Shown here piece by piece: positions 45,350 through 56,799 of a DNA stretch of 64,000 bases. The stretch is taken from contig NC_066517.1 in NCBI RefSeq assembly GCF_024679095.1, positions 24,563,540 through 24,627,539 on the forward strand, in the 5' to 3' direction. Numbering within the stretch: the stretch's first letter is position 1; every line of letters starts with the position of its first letter. A model generated the notes under the pieces. The model worked only from the letters and a program-made list of their open reading frames with translations. It was not told the origin of the DNA and ran no database searches. The DNA is from Eriocheir sinensis (Eukaryota; Arthropoda; Malacostraca; Decapoda; Varunidae). Position numbers and translations under genes: made by a program.

Positions 45350-45518
45350 GAAAGGTAGGGAAAGAGGGAGGGAGAGAGGAAGAGGGACAGAGAAAGAGGG
45401 AGGGAAGGAAGGAAGCGAGAGAAGTAGTAAGGGAAGAGAGGAGAGAGTAAAGAATGGCAATAAAAGATGGAGGTGAGGAAGGAAGGAAGGGAGGAAGGAA
45501 GTAGAGAAAAAGAAAAAG

Positions 45519-45586
<68 letters not shown>

Positions 45587-45610
45587 TATGGAGAATGAAG
45601 AAAAATGAAG

Positions 45611-45686
<76 letters not shown>

Positions 45687-45690
45687 CACG
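45350..45690. repeat. GGAA-rich tract, (GA)n and (CA)n
   Basis: GGGAGAGAGGAAG-like purine sequence; GA 45521-45582; CA 45612-45690. Confidence 0.9.
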
Positions 45691-45994
45691 CATATACCAC
45701 AGATACAAGTGAATATATTGAAAAATTGGTGTCAAAAAGAAATAAACGAGAAAGAAAAATGGAAAAGACGATAACCCACCCAATAAAAAATATATAAAAA
45801 AACGTTAAAAAAAAACACCGAAAAAAAAAACGAAAAAAAAAACACAAAGCAAAATGTAAGAGACGCAACCACCACATGCAGACAAACAGACAAACGAACA
45901 AACATAAAAAGACAGAGAAGAGGAGAATCGAGAACAATAAAAAAAGAGAAATAAAGAAAAAAACAAAAGCGAAAATCATGAATTCAGACTCAAC

Positions 45995-46008
45995 CTCATC
46001 ACACACAC

Positions 46009-46101
<93 letters not shown>
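45995..46101. repeat. (CA)n microsatellite
   Basis: CA array of about 50 units with one CACG interruption. Confidence 0.95.
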
Positions 46102-46103
<2 letters not shown>

Positions 46104-46179
46104 GAAAGAGAGAAGAAGAACATTTGAAGATGATAAGAAAAACATTACAATTTAAAGGCGTTAGAATTTTTTTTGAACA

Positions 46180-46250
46180 GGAATTAAATAAAAAAGGAAG
46201 AGGAAAAAAAGAGGAAAAAAAGTAAAAAAGAGGAAAAGAGGAAAAAAAGA
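46180..46250. repeat. A/G-rich (GAGGAAAAAAA)n
   Basis: GAGGAAAAAAA-type units of about 11 bp repeat some five times. Confidence 0.75.
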
Positions 46251-46291
46251 TGACTAGGCGAGTTTTAGAAAGCAAAAAATAGAAAAAAAAT

Positions 46292-46294
<3 letters not shown>

Positions 46295-46358
<64 letters not shown>

Positions 46359-46482
46359 TTCGTGCGTCTGTCCGTAAGATAAGTGGTTGTAAGGGCGTGT
46401 TCGTGTCCGTACTGGCGTGTTTATTTCAATTATCCTCTCTCTCTCTCTCTCTCTCAGACAGCATCGGATTTCACTGACTACC

Positions 46483-46541
<59 letters not shown>

Positions 46542-46620
46542 TATATATGGAGGAAAGGGAGGGAAGGGAAGGGAGAGAAAGGAGGTAAGGAGAGAAAAAG
46601 GAAAAGGGAGGTGAGGTGTT
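46295..46620. repeat. (GA)n, (CT)n and (GA)n
   Basis: GA 46295-46356; CT 46435-46455; GA 46488-46538, then GGGAAGGGA purine tract. Confidence 0.95.
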
Positions 46621-46639
46621 AAGACGGTACGAAACATTA

Positions 46640-46721
46640 TCCTCCTCCTCCTCCTCCTCCTCCTCCTCCTCTCCTCCTCCTCCTCCTCCTCCTCCTCCTC
46701 CTCCTCCTCCTCCTCCTCCTT
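46640..46721. repeat. (CCT)n trinucleotide array
   Basis: CTC array with a single frame-shifting C deletion near 46670. Confidence 0.95.
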
Positions 46722-46845
46722 CTCCAGCGACTCAGGAGGAAAGTAGGAGGGAGGAAAGTAGGAGAGGAGGAGTTTCTGTCAAGTAAACATTGGACTTGAA
46801 TTACAATCACATTTTCTTTTTCTTTTTTTCCTCCTTATACCTGAA

Positions 46846-46850
<5 letters not shown>

Positions 46851-46919
<69 letters not shown>
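46851..46919. repeat. (GT)n microsatellite
   Basis: Perfect GT array of about 34 units. Confidence 0.95.
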
Positions 46920-46920
<1 letters not shown>

Positions 46921-46975
46921 CAGTGTTTTTTTTTCTTCATCACCGTTTCTGTCATCACCATCTTGAGTGTTTCCC

Positions 46976-47110
46976 ACCACCACCACCAGCACCACTACCA
47001 CTACCACCATCACCACTAACATTACCACCAATACCACTACCACTACTTTAATTCTATCCCTGCACCTCCAAAGTCACCACCACCACCACCACCACCATCG
47101 CCACCACCAC
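46976..47110. repeat. (CCA)n imperfect trinucleotide tract
   Basis: CAC/CCA with ACTACC interruptions. Continues into an open plus frame (SPGNPNTPFKTFSRADTPRE...) of unremarkable length with no splice sites. Confidence 0.85.
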
Positions 47111-47327
47111 CTGGCCTCACCTGGGAACCCTAACACACCTTTTAAGACCTTCTCTCGGGCTGATACACCTCGCGAACCCTTCCAATACCGGTCCTATACG
47201 AGAGAGGCCAAGGAAATAAAAGGGGAAGGAGACGAGAGAGAAATATTCCTTCTTTTCTTTCCATTCCCGCTTTATTTCGATTTGGATTTTTTAGTTTTGA
47301 TCTTTTTGGCCTATGTATGTGGGTCCT

Positions 47328-47330
<3 letters not shown>

Positions 47331-47361
<31 letters not shown>
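47331..47361. repeat. (CT)n microsatellite
   Basis: Short perfect CT array followed by C/T-rich sequence to about 47,480. Confidence 0.85.
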
Positions 47362-47365
<4 letters not shown>

Positions 47366-47822
47366 TGTTCTTCTCATTCTTCTTCTATCCATCTCTATTC
47401 TGTTTTCCATCTCTTTCAATCCCTCTGTCTTTCCTTTCTTTACCTTTCCAACCCTTTCATTCCCTTCTCTTCATCTTTCTATGCATATGTGATTTTGTTT
47501 AACTGTCTGCCTGTGTGTCTGTCTGTGTGTCAGTTTCTGTCTCTGTTTCTGGTACGGTATGAAAAATAGACAGGACAGTGAGAAAAATTAAACATGTTAC
47601 TCTGAACTTTATACTGAAATTGGTAAAAAGAGAAAGAAAAAAAACGTAAAAAAATATTAAAACACATAATAGTAAAACAGTAAATAAAATAGATAGTAAA
47701 AACAATAAAATAATAAAAGGAAAGGGAAACCAAACTAATTTATTTCCACTGTTTCCTTCTTTTCCTCTAACGATGGGCGGTGTTGAAAGGGTAGGAGGAG
47801 GAACTCTGACGGTCCTGACCTG

Positions 47823-47824
<2 letters not shown>

Positions 47825-47886
<62 letters not shown>
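47825..47886. repeat. (GA)n microsatellite
   Basis: Perfect GA array of about 30 units. Confidence 0.95.
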
Positions 47887-47887
<1 letters not shown>

Positions 47888-47889
<2 letters not shown>

Positions 47890-48110
47890 AAAATGAAGAA
47901 GAAAAAAAAACATGATTAGAGAACACACACAAAGGGACCCGAAGTTAACGTATCTTTTTCTATCTTAATCTTTTCTCCTTTTCCTCTTATTGTGAGAAGG
48001 AAAATGAAGAAAAGACAGGCATGATTAGAGAACACACACAAAGGGAACCAATGTTAGCTTATCCTTTCCTATCTTAATCTTATCTTCTTTTCCTCTTATT
48101 GTGATGGTAT
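47888..48110. repeat. ~112-bp tandem duplication, 2 units
   Basis: CATGATTAGAGAACACACAC at 47910 and 48022 is followed in both by AAAGGGA and then TATCTTAATCTT-TCTTTTCCTCTTATTGTGA. The copies are close, so the duplication looks recent. Confidence 0.9.
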
Positions 48111-48334
48111 TGGAAAAGGACAATGTGTGTAGAGTTTCCTTTTCTTTTTATTAACATGGAAAGTCAAAATTATATAGAGAAGCAAAAGGAAATTAGGTTG
48201 TTTTTTCTGCTCTTTTTTCATTATTTTTTTTTTTATTGTAGAGAAGGCATTAGTGAGAGAGAGAGAGTGTGCGTGTGTGCGTGTGTGCTTGCAGGTGGTG
48301 GTTCTGGCTTGACAAATTGTGTTACCTCCGTCAC

Positions 48335-48420
48335 GATAGTCCTCCTCCTCCTCCTCCTCCTCCTCCCGTTCTGTCATTCTCGCTCTCTCTCTCCCATCCC
48401 CTCTCTCTCTCTACCACTGT
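48335..48420. repeat. (CCT)n and CT-rich tract
   Basis: CTC array 48341-48365 then interrupted CT. Confidence 0.85.
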
Positions 48421-48655
48421 TATTTTTATTTACCTCTTAAGACTAAAGTTCGGGATCTCATTTTTGTTTGAAGTGAATTTTATATCTATTTTGTCTCCCT
48501 AAAAAAACTCGTCTTTGTATCGCTCCTCATTATTTCGGCTCCCTTGTTTTCCCGCGTAGGCCTAAGGGAAGGGATTCTTATTTAAGGTATTCTGATCGTT
48601 ATTCCAATATTGAACCTTTTCTTTTTTGTTATTTTTTTCTGGTTAATTTTTTGGG

Positions 48656-49590
48656 GGGTCCTTCTCTTCCTCTTCTTCTTCGTCCTCCTCTTCTTCTTCT
48701 TGTTGTTGTTTTTCTTTTTCAATGCTCTTGTTCTTATCTTCGTCCTCCTCCTCCTTCTCTTGCATCTACTCCTCGTGTTCCTCATTCTGTTCCTCCACTT
48801 CTTCTTCTTATTTCTCCTCCTCCTCCTCCTCCTCCTCCTCCTCCTCGTGCTCATATCTTCCTCTACAAACTAAGCCTCCTAACTCCTCCTCGTAAGAACC
48901 ATTCCCCTTCCTCTTCCTCCTCCTCCTCCTCCTCCTCCTCGGGCCACTTTCTCCCTATCATTAGGTCTCCTCCACCTGCCCCTCCTCTTCCATTTTTCTA
49001 CCATCACCCAAAATTCCACGCCATCACCCAAATTATTCTCTGTAAAATATTGGTGAGGGTAGAAAAGAAATACTCATTTGATATCCCCTTGATGATGGCT
49101 TCCCTCCTCCTCACCTCTCCTCCTCCTCTCCCCTTCCCTCCCTCCTCTCCCTTCACCACTAACCCTATCTCTCTGTTCCTCCCTTCTCTCTCCCTCCACC
49201 TTTAGCTCTCCCCTTCTTTCTCTCCTCCACTTCCTTCCTTCCTTTCCTCCTTCCTTCTCATTCTCTCTCCTCGTATTCCCCTCTTTCCTCCCTGTTTCTC
49301 TCTTCTTTTCCTCCTCCTCTACCTTCTTCTTGCTCTTCCTCTCTCTCCCTTTCCTCCTCCTCCTATCTATCTCGCATTTACTTATTTTTCTTCCTCTTTC
49401 TTTTTCTTTCTCCCTCATCACATTAACCGTTCCCCTTTCTATCCTTCGCCTTTCCATCCTTCCTTCCTTCCTTCTTTCTTTCCTTCCTTCTGTCGCATAA
49501 ATAAGCTCACCTCTTCTCATTATCTCCTCCCCCTCTCCATCCCTCCCCTTTCCTTCCTTCCTTTCTTCCTTCTTCTTCCGGCCCCACAAA
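48656..49590. repeat. Pyrimidine block with (CCT)n
   Basis: CTC/CTT runs (48818-48846, 48918-48940) and TTCCTTCC sequence. The minus 183-codon E/R/K frame is compositional. A short unique island lies at 48,950-49,090. Confidence 0.85.
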
Positions 49591-49960
49591 TAAGGAAATT
49601 CGGCAACACATGACATCAAATTCACACTCTCGCTGCCCTAAGAATACACACACAAGGCACGCGGATAAATAAGATTACGTGTATGTGAATTCCCCCACGA
49701 ACAACGATAGAGAGAACTGGCATTAGCGACTGTTTGTGGTCCTCTTAAAGTACGGGAAGCCAACGACGACCCTGCCCTAGAAGATGAGGTTCACGGGGTA
49801 GTAGAATAGAAGAGTGTTTATTTTGCTGAGGTTGACTGGGGTGTGGTGTGAAGGGTTGGAAAGAGGGGAGGGGAGGTAGATTGTTGTTGGTGGTGGTGGT
49901 GTTGTTGAAGCGAGAAAATGATATACTGGATTTGGGAATGGTGACCTAACTTGACCTTAT
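49591..49960. other. Unique sequence
   Basis: Balanced, non-repetitive apart from a (GGT)n stretch at 49888-49905. No exon pair seen. Confidence 0.4.
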
Positions 49961-49964
49961 ACAA

Positions 49965-50560
49965 AACTCTCTCTATCTCTATCTATATATCTGTCTATCT
50001 CCTAATCTTCATCATCTTGCTTCTTCCTCTCTTTCTTTTCCTCCTCCTTCCTCCTCTTCTTCCTCCTCTTTTTCTCATTTATTTTGTCGTATTTTCTGCG
50101 TCGTCTCTTTCTCCATCATTATTTTGTTGTCATTCTTCCTCCTCCTCCTCCTTCTCTTCCTCCTCCTCCTCCTCCTCCTCCTCCTCCAACTTGTCTTCAT
50201 CGTCTCCTCCCCCCCTCCTCCTCCTCCTCCTCCTACTCCTACTCGTCTTGATTGTTCCCTCCTCCTTCGTCCCCCGCCTTCCTCCTCCTTCCTCCCCCGA
50301 CACCTCCTCCTCCTCCACTTCCTCCTCCTCCTCTTCTTCTTCTTTTTCTTCCCTCATGGTGTTAATTCGTAATACATTTTCATAGCTTCATATACCGACA
50401 TCCTCCTCCTCCTCCTCCACCTCCTCCCCCTCTTAATCCACCTCCTCTTCCTCTAACAAAAACATCAGCAACGCAGTGTCCGCCTCCTGCTCCTCCTCCT
50501 CCTCCTCTTCCTCCTCCTTCTCCTCCTCCTCCTCCTCCTCCTCCTCCTCCTCCTCCTCCT
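49965..50560. repeat. Pyrimidine block: (CTAT)n, (CCT)n
   Basis: CTATCTAT 49970-50005; CTC arrays at 50138-50187, 50213-50232, 50400-50418 and 50490-50560. Confidence 0.9.
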
Positions 50561-50799
50561 GGTGGGAAGAAAATTGCTCTGACGGATTAGGTGAACCGTG
50601 GACCAAGTAAAGTTTTTTTGGTGGTGTGTAAATAAACTTTTTAGGGTTTACTTAAAAAAAAAATTGATGGAATAATTTCGGGGGTATTTTTTTTTAACTT
50701 AAGGGTTCGATATTTTTGTTTGTTTTTTGTTTTGTGTGTGTATAATTGAAGTGAGTGTTTTTATTTTTTTTATTTTCATTATATTTTTCTTCTATAGCG

Positions 50800-51275
50800 A
50801 ATATTTGTCTTTCGCATTTCTTCTTCTTTACTTCTTCCTCCTCGCTTCTTCTTCTCTTCATTATCTTCATTTTTTTGCCTCCTCTTCCTTCCTTTCCTTC
50901 CTTCTCTTCTTTTTCTTCTCTTCGTAATTGCTTCTTCTTTTCATCGTCAGTTTCGCCTTCTACTCTTCCTTCCTTCCTTCTCTTCTTCTTCTTTACTTCT
51001 TCCTCCTTGCTTCTTCTTCTCTTCATCTCCTTCACCTCCTCTTCCTTCCTTCTCTTCTTTTCCTCTTCTTCTTCTCTTCCTTGCTTCACCTCTCTGTTTT
51101 CAGTTACGCCTGCTCCTCTTCCTCCTCCTTCCTTCCCGTCCCTATCTTCTCTCTTCCTTCCTTCCTTGCTTCTCTTCATCTTCAGTTTCGCCTCCTGCTC
51201 CTCCTCCTCCTCTTCCTTCCTTCCTGTTCCTTTCTTCTTTTTCTCTTCATTTTCCCCACAACAGCTTTTTTACCG
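50800..51275. repeat. Pyrimidine block with ~175-bp internal duplication
   Basis: CTTCTTCTTTACTTCTTCCTCC followed by CTTCTTCTTCTCTTCATY near 50,820 and 50,988; TCGCCTYCTRCTC near 50,953 and 51,188. The + strand is C/T-dominated; S/F/L/P frames are artefacts. Confidence 0.75.
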
Positions 51276-51326
51276 CCCACCATAACGCCATCCTCATTTC
51301 CTGCCGCCCTTCTTCTTCTTAACCAC

Positions 51327-51342
51327 CCTATCTATCTTTATG

Positions 51343-51385
<43 letters not shown>

Positions 51386-51445
51386 CTCTATCTATATACA
51401 TCCAGCTGTTTATCTATATCTATATCTATCTATCTATCTCTATAT
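51327..51445. repeat. (CTAT)n tetranucleotide array
   Basis: Nearly perfect TCTA units at 51340-51400, then a second run to 51445. Confidence 0.95.
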
Positions 51446-51630
51446 AATTACTTTTGTTATTAACATATTTGTTGGTAGAGATAAACTTTCCTATTGGTTC
51501 TATTGGAGGGCCAGTATAAAGGGACTATATATTAATGTCTTTCCTAGTTTCGATTTCGTTATATTTGCTCGTAATAATTAATCTTATTTTCTTAACTAAC
51601 ACTAGATTATGATGATGAGCGAATTTATGA

Positions 51631-51632
<2 letters not shown>

Positions 51633-51687
<55 letters not shown>
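51633..51687. repeat. (GT)n microsatellite
   Basis: Perfect GT array of about 27 units. Confidence 0.95.
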
Positions 51688-51688
<1 letters not shown>

Positions 51689-52019
51689 TCCTCCTCTGAG
51701 CCATGATTTTTTATAACTATATCTATTCGTAAAATATATAATATAAAAACTCAGCATCCATTTTATTATACTGGTCGCTCGATGGATGGATGACGAGCAA
51801 ATTTATGAGGTTTAAAAAGTTAGTGTTTATTTATTCCTTTATTTCTGGTTCCTGTGAGCCGGAAAATCTTCGCTCTGGAAAATAAATGAGTTTGAGAAGG
51901 AGGACTGAGGAAGTTGTGTGTCAGGGGCCAATCTTTCTCTTCTTAATCTTTTTTCTCAATGCTTCTTACTCTGAAATGTTTAATTAAGCGATACGACATT
52001 ACTTATAAACGAAACGAAG

Positions 52020-52247
52020 AGGGACTGAATTTTCTGAGTCAGGACCTATAGTGACTGTTTGGAGGTTTGTTAGGTTAGGTTAAGTTTAGGGTATCTTCAA
52101 ACACTAAGTCTTGATAGTCAGCAACTTATGGTATATATTAAAAAAAAAAAATGGCTTCACTTTGTTGTATAGAAAGTCTCATTGGTAAGGAAGCATATTT
52201 GAATTTTCTGAGTCAAGACCTATTGTAACAGTTTTGGAATCTAGAGT
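52020..52247. repeat. 174-bp diverged duplication
   Basis: TGAATTTTCTGAGTCAGGAC at 52026 and TGAATTTTCTGAGTCAAGAC at 52200, both followed by CTAT-GTRAC-GTTTGGA. GTTAGGTTAGGTTAAG lies between (52068). Confidence 0.8.
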
Positions 52248-52249
52248 CC

Positions 52250-52321
52250 CGGTTGATAGGTGGTTTTCAGGACAGCATGTGGGTTGTCTTGGGCCATTCG
52301 GCGGTGACTGAAAAATCTACC
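52250..52321 (-). mobile_element. SINE fragment (same family as 42.3 and 44.4 kb)
   Basis: GTTGATAGG...CAGCATGTGGGTTGTCTTGGGCCATTCGGCGGTGACTGAAAAATC aligns with the body segment GTTGATTGG...CAGCATGTGGGTAGTCTTCCGCC...GTGAAAAATCA of the full copies. Both the tRNA-like head and the tail are missing. Confidence 0.7.
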
Positions 52322-52700
52322 CTTCCTTCTTTCTTTTTCCTCTTTTTTTCCTTTTTCCCTTTACGTACGTATAAAGTCGTTGAAGTGGATAAAAAGTAAA
52401 CTTGAATGTTGATTTGAAGCATAAGTGAGAGGGAGCAAGAATCTACTCTCCCATGTTTCCTTATCCCTATCTTTCCTTTTTTCCCCTCTTTCTTTCCTCT
52501 TTTCCTCTTTGCTCTCCTCAGAATTACATAGAAAGTCATTAAGAGGATAGAAAAGTAAACCAGAATATTGACTTGAAGCATAAATAAGCAAGCAAGAATC
52601 TACTCTCCCATTCTTCTTTTTTCCTACCTTCCTTTATTTTCCCTCTGTTTTTCCTCCTTCCCTCTTCCCCCTCCCCAGAATGACCCAAGGAAACGAGAGC
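52310..52700. repeat. 159-bp tandem array, about 2.5 units
   Basis: AAGTAAACTTGAATGTTGAT at 52394 and AAGTAAACCAGAATATTGAC at 52553, each followed by TTGAAGCATAA and CAAGAATCTACTCTCCC. It abuts the SINE fragment: the AAAAATCTACCC at the SINE edge resembles the unit end, so the fragment may have been captured in the array. Confidence 0.85.
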
Positions 52701-53094
52701 CTGACAGCGAATTTCCCATGGAGTTAAAAGTCTTACGGAAAAGTGCATAAAGAATAGGGTATATCTGCACTTCCTTCCATGTTTCCTTCCTGCTACACTC
52801 CTGAGTCTTGAACGAGTGTACTAAGGTAATTTTTCCCCCATTTCTGTAGTTTTGTTTCACCGTTTTTTCTTCGGTGTGTCGATTGGAACCTTTCTCTCTC
52901 TTTCTTGTTCTACCATCGTCTCCCCCCTTCTCTCTTTTTATCGTTTTCTTTGATGTTTTTTATTTTGTTTTGTTTGTCTGAAGTGTTGATTGGGTCTTCT
53001 TTGTTGTTGTCTGGGTTGTTGGGTGTTTTGTTTATTGTTTTGTTTTCTCAAGGTATATATATAAAAGGAATGAGAAATAGAGTCCAGAAACATT

Positions 53095-53515
53095 GTAAAG
53101 AAACTGTATATATGTACCGTCTTTGTTATTCTTACTTTTTAGTCTGATAGAAAAGTGCAAAAGTAGAAAGTAAGATTTATGTGGTTTAGATATTTATTGG
53201 TAAGTTGTTGAGGAGAATTAATTGATAGAGATATTTAGAGAAACTGGCTATTTGTACTGTCTTTGTTATTCTTACTTTTTAGTCTATGGGAAAAGTGCAA
53301 CTGTAGAAAGTAAGATTTAGGTGCGTTAGATATTTATTATAGTAAGTTGTTGAAGAGAATTAATTGATAGAGATATTTAAAGAAACCAGAAAGTATACTC
53401 ATTTTCGTTATTTTACTTACAAGTGTACAAGAAAAAGTGCTAAAAGTGTGATCGGTAAGATTTATGTGCCTTACAGAATTAATAAGTTGTTGAAGCGAAT
53501 TTATAGATATAGATA
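53095..53515. repeat. ~141-bp tandem array, 3 units
   Basis: AAAGAAACTG-like anchors near 53100, 53240 and 53382. Units share TCTTTGTTATTCTTACTTTT, GAAAGTAAGATTTATGTG and GTAAGTTGTTGAAGAGAATT. The first two are close and the third diverged. Confidence 0.92.
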
Positions 53516-53940
53516 AAAATAGATAAACGAGAAAAATAGAGAAGGATAAGGATGAAGGAAATAGACAATACTGTTTTTGCTTTCTCGTTCTATTTCAGCT
53601 AACTTAAATTTAACGAAGCAAAACAGAGGAAACAAAAGTGCATTAAATATAGATAGAAGTCGTTCAGAAAAGTATTTATAGAGAAACAGCCATCACTTGA
53701 AACCAAAACCAAAACAAAAGAAAACAAAAACAAAAGCTCATTAGCCAAAAGAAAGGAAAACAAGGAAAACAAAAGCACATTACATACCAATAGAAGTTGG
53801 TGAAAAAAAAAAGAAAGAAAAGTAACAGAGAGAATCAGAAACCACCTCAACAAGTATTATTTTCATCCATTATTTTCCAGCGTCTTCAAACAAACGTACG
53901 TGAAGCAGAAGAAAAGGAATTCAAGAGCATTGCGTATGAA
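53516..53940. other. A-rich sequence without a gene
   Basis: AAAACAAAAGCWCATTA phrases recur at 53728 and 53768. No exon pair is supported. Confidence 0.45.
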
Positions 53941-53944
53941 CAAA

Positions 53945-54625
53945 AGTGGTCAGAAGGAAGGGGGATTAGAGGGGAGAGAAGGAAGGGGGAAAAGAGGATA
54001 GAAGGGAAGGGGGGAAGAAGGAAGAAGGGAAGGGGATTGGAGGAGGAAGGGTGGGGAGGAGTCAGAAAGGGAAGGAGGATTTGGGGAGGAAGGGAAGGGG
54101 AGGAAGCTGAAAAGGAAGCCGGACTGGGGAGGAAGGGAAGGAGGAGGGAGGCAAGGAAGGGATTGGGGGAGGAAGGGAATGGGGGAGGAGGCAGAAAGGG
54201 AAGCAGGATTGGGGGAAGAAGGGAAGCAAGGGGAGAGGCAGAAAAGGAAGGGATTGGGAGGAAGGAAGCAATGGGGAGGAGGAGGAAGGTAAGCGGGATT
54301 GGGGTAAGGGATGGAAGCAAGGATGGGGAAGGGAGGAATGGAAGGGGGAAGGAGGGAGTCAGGGAAGCGGGATGGGGGAGGAAAGGAAGCAAGGGGGAGG
54401 AAGAGAGAGGAGGAGAGGTGGGAGGGAAAATGTAAGCGGTACTGGGGGTGAGGGATGGAAGCAAGGGAGGAAGGGAAGGGGGAAGGAGGGAGGAAGGTAA
54501 GCGGAATTGGGAGGAGTGAGGGACGCAAGGGGGAGGGGAAGAGAGGAAGGGAAGGGGGAAGGAGGGAGGCAAGGAAGCGGGACTGGGGGTGAGGGAGGGA
54601 AGGGTGGCAGCAAGGTGGACCAGGG
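53945..54625. repeat. G-rich tandem array (GGGATTGGGG-GGAAGGGAAGG)n, quadruplex-prone
   Basis: Irregular ~60-65-bp units with AAGCGGGATTGGGG, GAAGGGAAGG and GGGGGAGGA. Many GGG/GGGG runs lie close together on one strand. Long frames on both strands (212 codons G/R/E, 228 codons P/S/L) are compositional. Confidence 0.85.
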
Positions 54626-54715
54626 CGGAGAATTTTGCGTGTGTCTTTTTGTTTTATGCATTCGGTGCGTGCGAGGGAAGGACAACAGCAGGCTTAGGAG
54701 GGAATGGATTTTGAC
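54626..54715. other. Short unique island
   Basis: About 90 bp between the purine and pyrimidine blocks; no feature recognised. Confidence 0.4.
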
Positions 54716-55085
54716 TTCATCCTTTTCCTCTTCCTCCTCTTGCTCGCTTGTCTTCTTTTCCTCTTCCTCTTGGTTCAGCGTTTCGTCTTTGTCGTTCCTG
54801 TCTTTTCCTCTACTTTTGCCTCTTCATTTTCCTGTTTTCCTTTTTTTTACTATTCTGCCTCTTCCTCTTCCTCTTGGTTCAGCGTCTCGTCTTTGTCGTT
54901 CCTGCCTTTCCCTCTTCTTCCTCTTCCTTTCCGTGGTTTCCTCTTAACTATTTTGCCTCTTCCTCTTCCTCTTGGTTTGGCGTTTCTTCTTTGTCTTCCT
55001 CTCTTTTCCTCTTCTTCTGCTTCTTCATTTTCCTGTTTTTTTTTAACCTTTCTGTCCTTTTCCGTTTCCTCTTGATTCTCCTCTT
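54716..55085. repeat. ~100-bp tandem array, 3 units
   Basis: CTTCCTCTTGGTTCAGCGTY near 54764, 54869 and 54967, followed by TTTGTCGTTCCTGYCTTTYCC and CTATTYTGCCTCTTCC. Periods 105 and 98. Confidence 0.9.
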
Positions 55086-55193
55086 CCTTCTTCCCTTCTA
55101 ACTTGTTCTCCTGCCTCTCCTTCTTCTTCCTCCAGCTCCTCTCTTCCTTCTCTCCCCCTTCTCCCTCCCTTCCTTCTTTGCATTTCTGGCTCT

Positions 55194-55227
<34 letters not shown>

Positions 55228-56165
55228 GTTTTCATTGTCTTCCTTTCCTTCCTTTTTTTTTTTGCTATTTCTGTCTTTTTCGCCTCCTCTTCTTCCTCCT
55301 CCTCCTCCTCCTCCTGTCTTTCTTCTTTCCCTTGCCTGCTTCCCTTTTCTTGCTTTTCTGCCTCTTCCTCTTTCTTCTTTTTCTGTCTTCTTTCCTTTCC
55401 TGTCTTCCTTGTTTTTTTTCCGCCTTTTCCTCTTCCTTTTCCTCGTGGCTTTCTTTTTTTTTCTTTTATTTATTTTCTCCTTTCTTTCCTTTTCCTCTTG
55501 TTACTTTTTTTCTTTTCCTTTCCTTCTTTCTTTCTTGCTTTTCCGCCTTTTCGTCTTTCTTCTTTTCCTGCATTCATTCTTTCCCTTTCCTCCCTTCCTT
55601 TTCTTTCCTTCCTTCCTGCCTCCTCCTCCTCCTCCTCCTGGCTTCCCTTTTGCTTGTTTTTACTTCACTCTATCATCGTTGTGTTCCTCCTCCTCCTCTT
55701 CCTCCTCCTCCTCCTCCTCTCCTCCTTTTCTTCCTTGTCCTTTAACCATCTTTTTGCCATTTTCTACGCTATTTGTCTTCATTTCGAACATTTTTATCCT
55801 CCTCTTCCTCTTTGTCATCGTTCTCTTCCTCCTCCTCCTCCTCCTCCTCCTCCTCCTCCTCCTCCTCCTCCTCCTCGTCCTCTCTCTTTCCTCCTGCACA
55901 CCTTGGTTTCCTTTCCTTTGTTTTCTTTTGTTTTTTTCTCGATGATTTTTTCTTCCTCTTCTTCTTCCTTTCTCTTCTTCCATCTTTATTTTTTTTCTTC
56001 TATCAGTATCTTATGTTTTCCTCCTTTCCTCCTCCTCTTCTTCCTCCTAATTGTTTTCTTCTTCCTTCTTTCTCCTCCTCTTCCTCCTTTTCTATTTCTA
56101 CAAAGAGGTTTCATATTTTCTTTCTTTTCCTGTTTTTTCCTCCTCCTCCTCCTCCTCCTCCTCCT
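55086..56165. repeat. Pyrimidine block with (CCT)n
   Basis: CTT/CTC/TTTCC sequence; perfect CTC at 55623-55640, 55688-55722, 55828-55876 and 56140-56165. Overlapping 280-, 242- and 137-codon frames in all three plus phases prove these are not genes. Confidence 0.9.
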
Positions 56166-56249
56166 CTTCCCCCTATGCATGAGTAAACAGACTTTGGTGT
56201 TGCGAAAACTGTTCTTGTATCGATAACATGGATTTGAATATGTTGTTAG

Positions 56250-56252
<3 letters not shown>

Positions 56253-56341
<89 letters not shown>
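56253..56341. repeat. (GA)n microsatellite
   Basis: Perfect GA array of about 44 units. Confidence 0.95.
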
Positions 56342-56344
<3 letters not shown>

Positions 56345-56379
56345 AACAAGCACTATTTTCTTTCATGATTTCCGGGTTG

Positions 56380-56790
56380 GGTTTTCTTCTTCTCACTTTT
56401 TTCTTCTTTTCTTATTTCCTTATTTTCTGTTTCCTCTTCCTCCTCCTCCTCCTCCTCCCACACCTCCTCTTCCTTATTGCTGTTTTTCTCCTCTTCTTAT
56501 CTCATTATGTTCTTGTTTTTCTTCTTCTTTTCCTTTCATCATTTTTTCTCTTTACTTTTTTCTTCATCTTATTGCGCATTTTCCTTCTCTCTTCTTCCTT
56601 CTCCTTCTCCTTCTTCTTCTTCTTCTCCTTCTTTCATCATGTTGTCTTCTTCCTCTTCTCGTCAGTTCATCTTTATTTCTCCTTTCTTTATATGTTATTG
56701 CGTATCCTTCCTCTATCTTTCTTTTTCCTCCTCCCCCTCCTCCTTCTCTTGTTTTTCTTCTTCCTCCTCCTCCTCCTCCTCCTCCTCCTC
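56380..56790. repeat. Pyrimidine block with (CCT)n
   Basis: CTT/CTC sequence ending in (CTC)n at 56763-56790 immediately before the acceptor-like TTCATCCAG. Confidence 0.85.
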
Positions 56791-56799
56791 TTCATCCAG

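Noticed and set aside
45206..46123. 305-codon minus frame rich in Cys-Val and Ser-Leu
   Set aside because: Alternates between (CA)n, (GA)n and A-rich sequence; no residue pattern beyond the repeat translation.
53797..54572. 212-codon Gly/Arg/Glu plus frame and 228-codon Pro/Ser/Leu minus frame
   Set aside because: Both come from the same G-rich tandem repeat; no start context, domain or splice support.
55103..56226. Overlapping plus frames of 280, 242 and 137 codons
   Set aside because: Open in all three phases of a pyrimidine block, which cannot be genuine coding in all of them.
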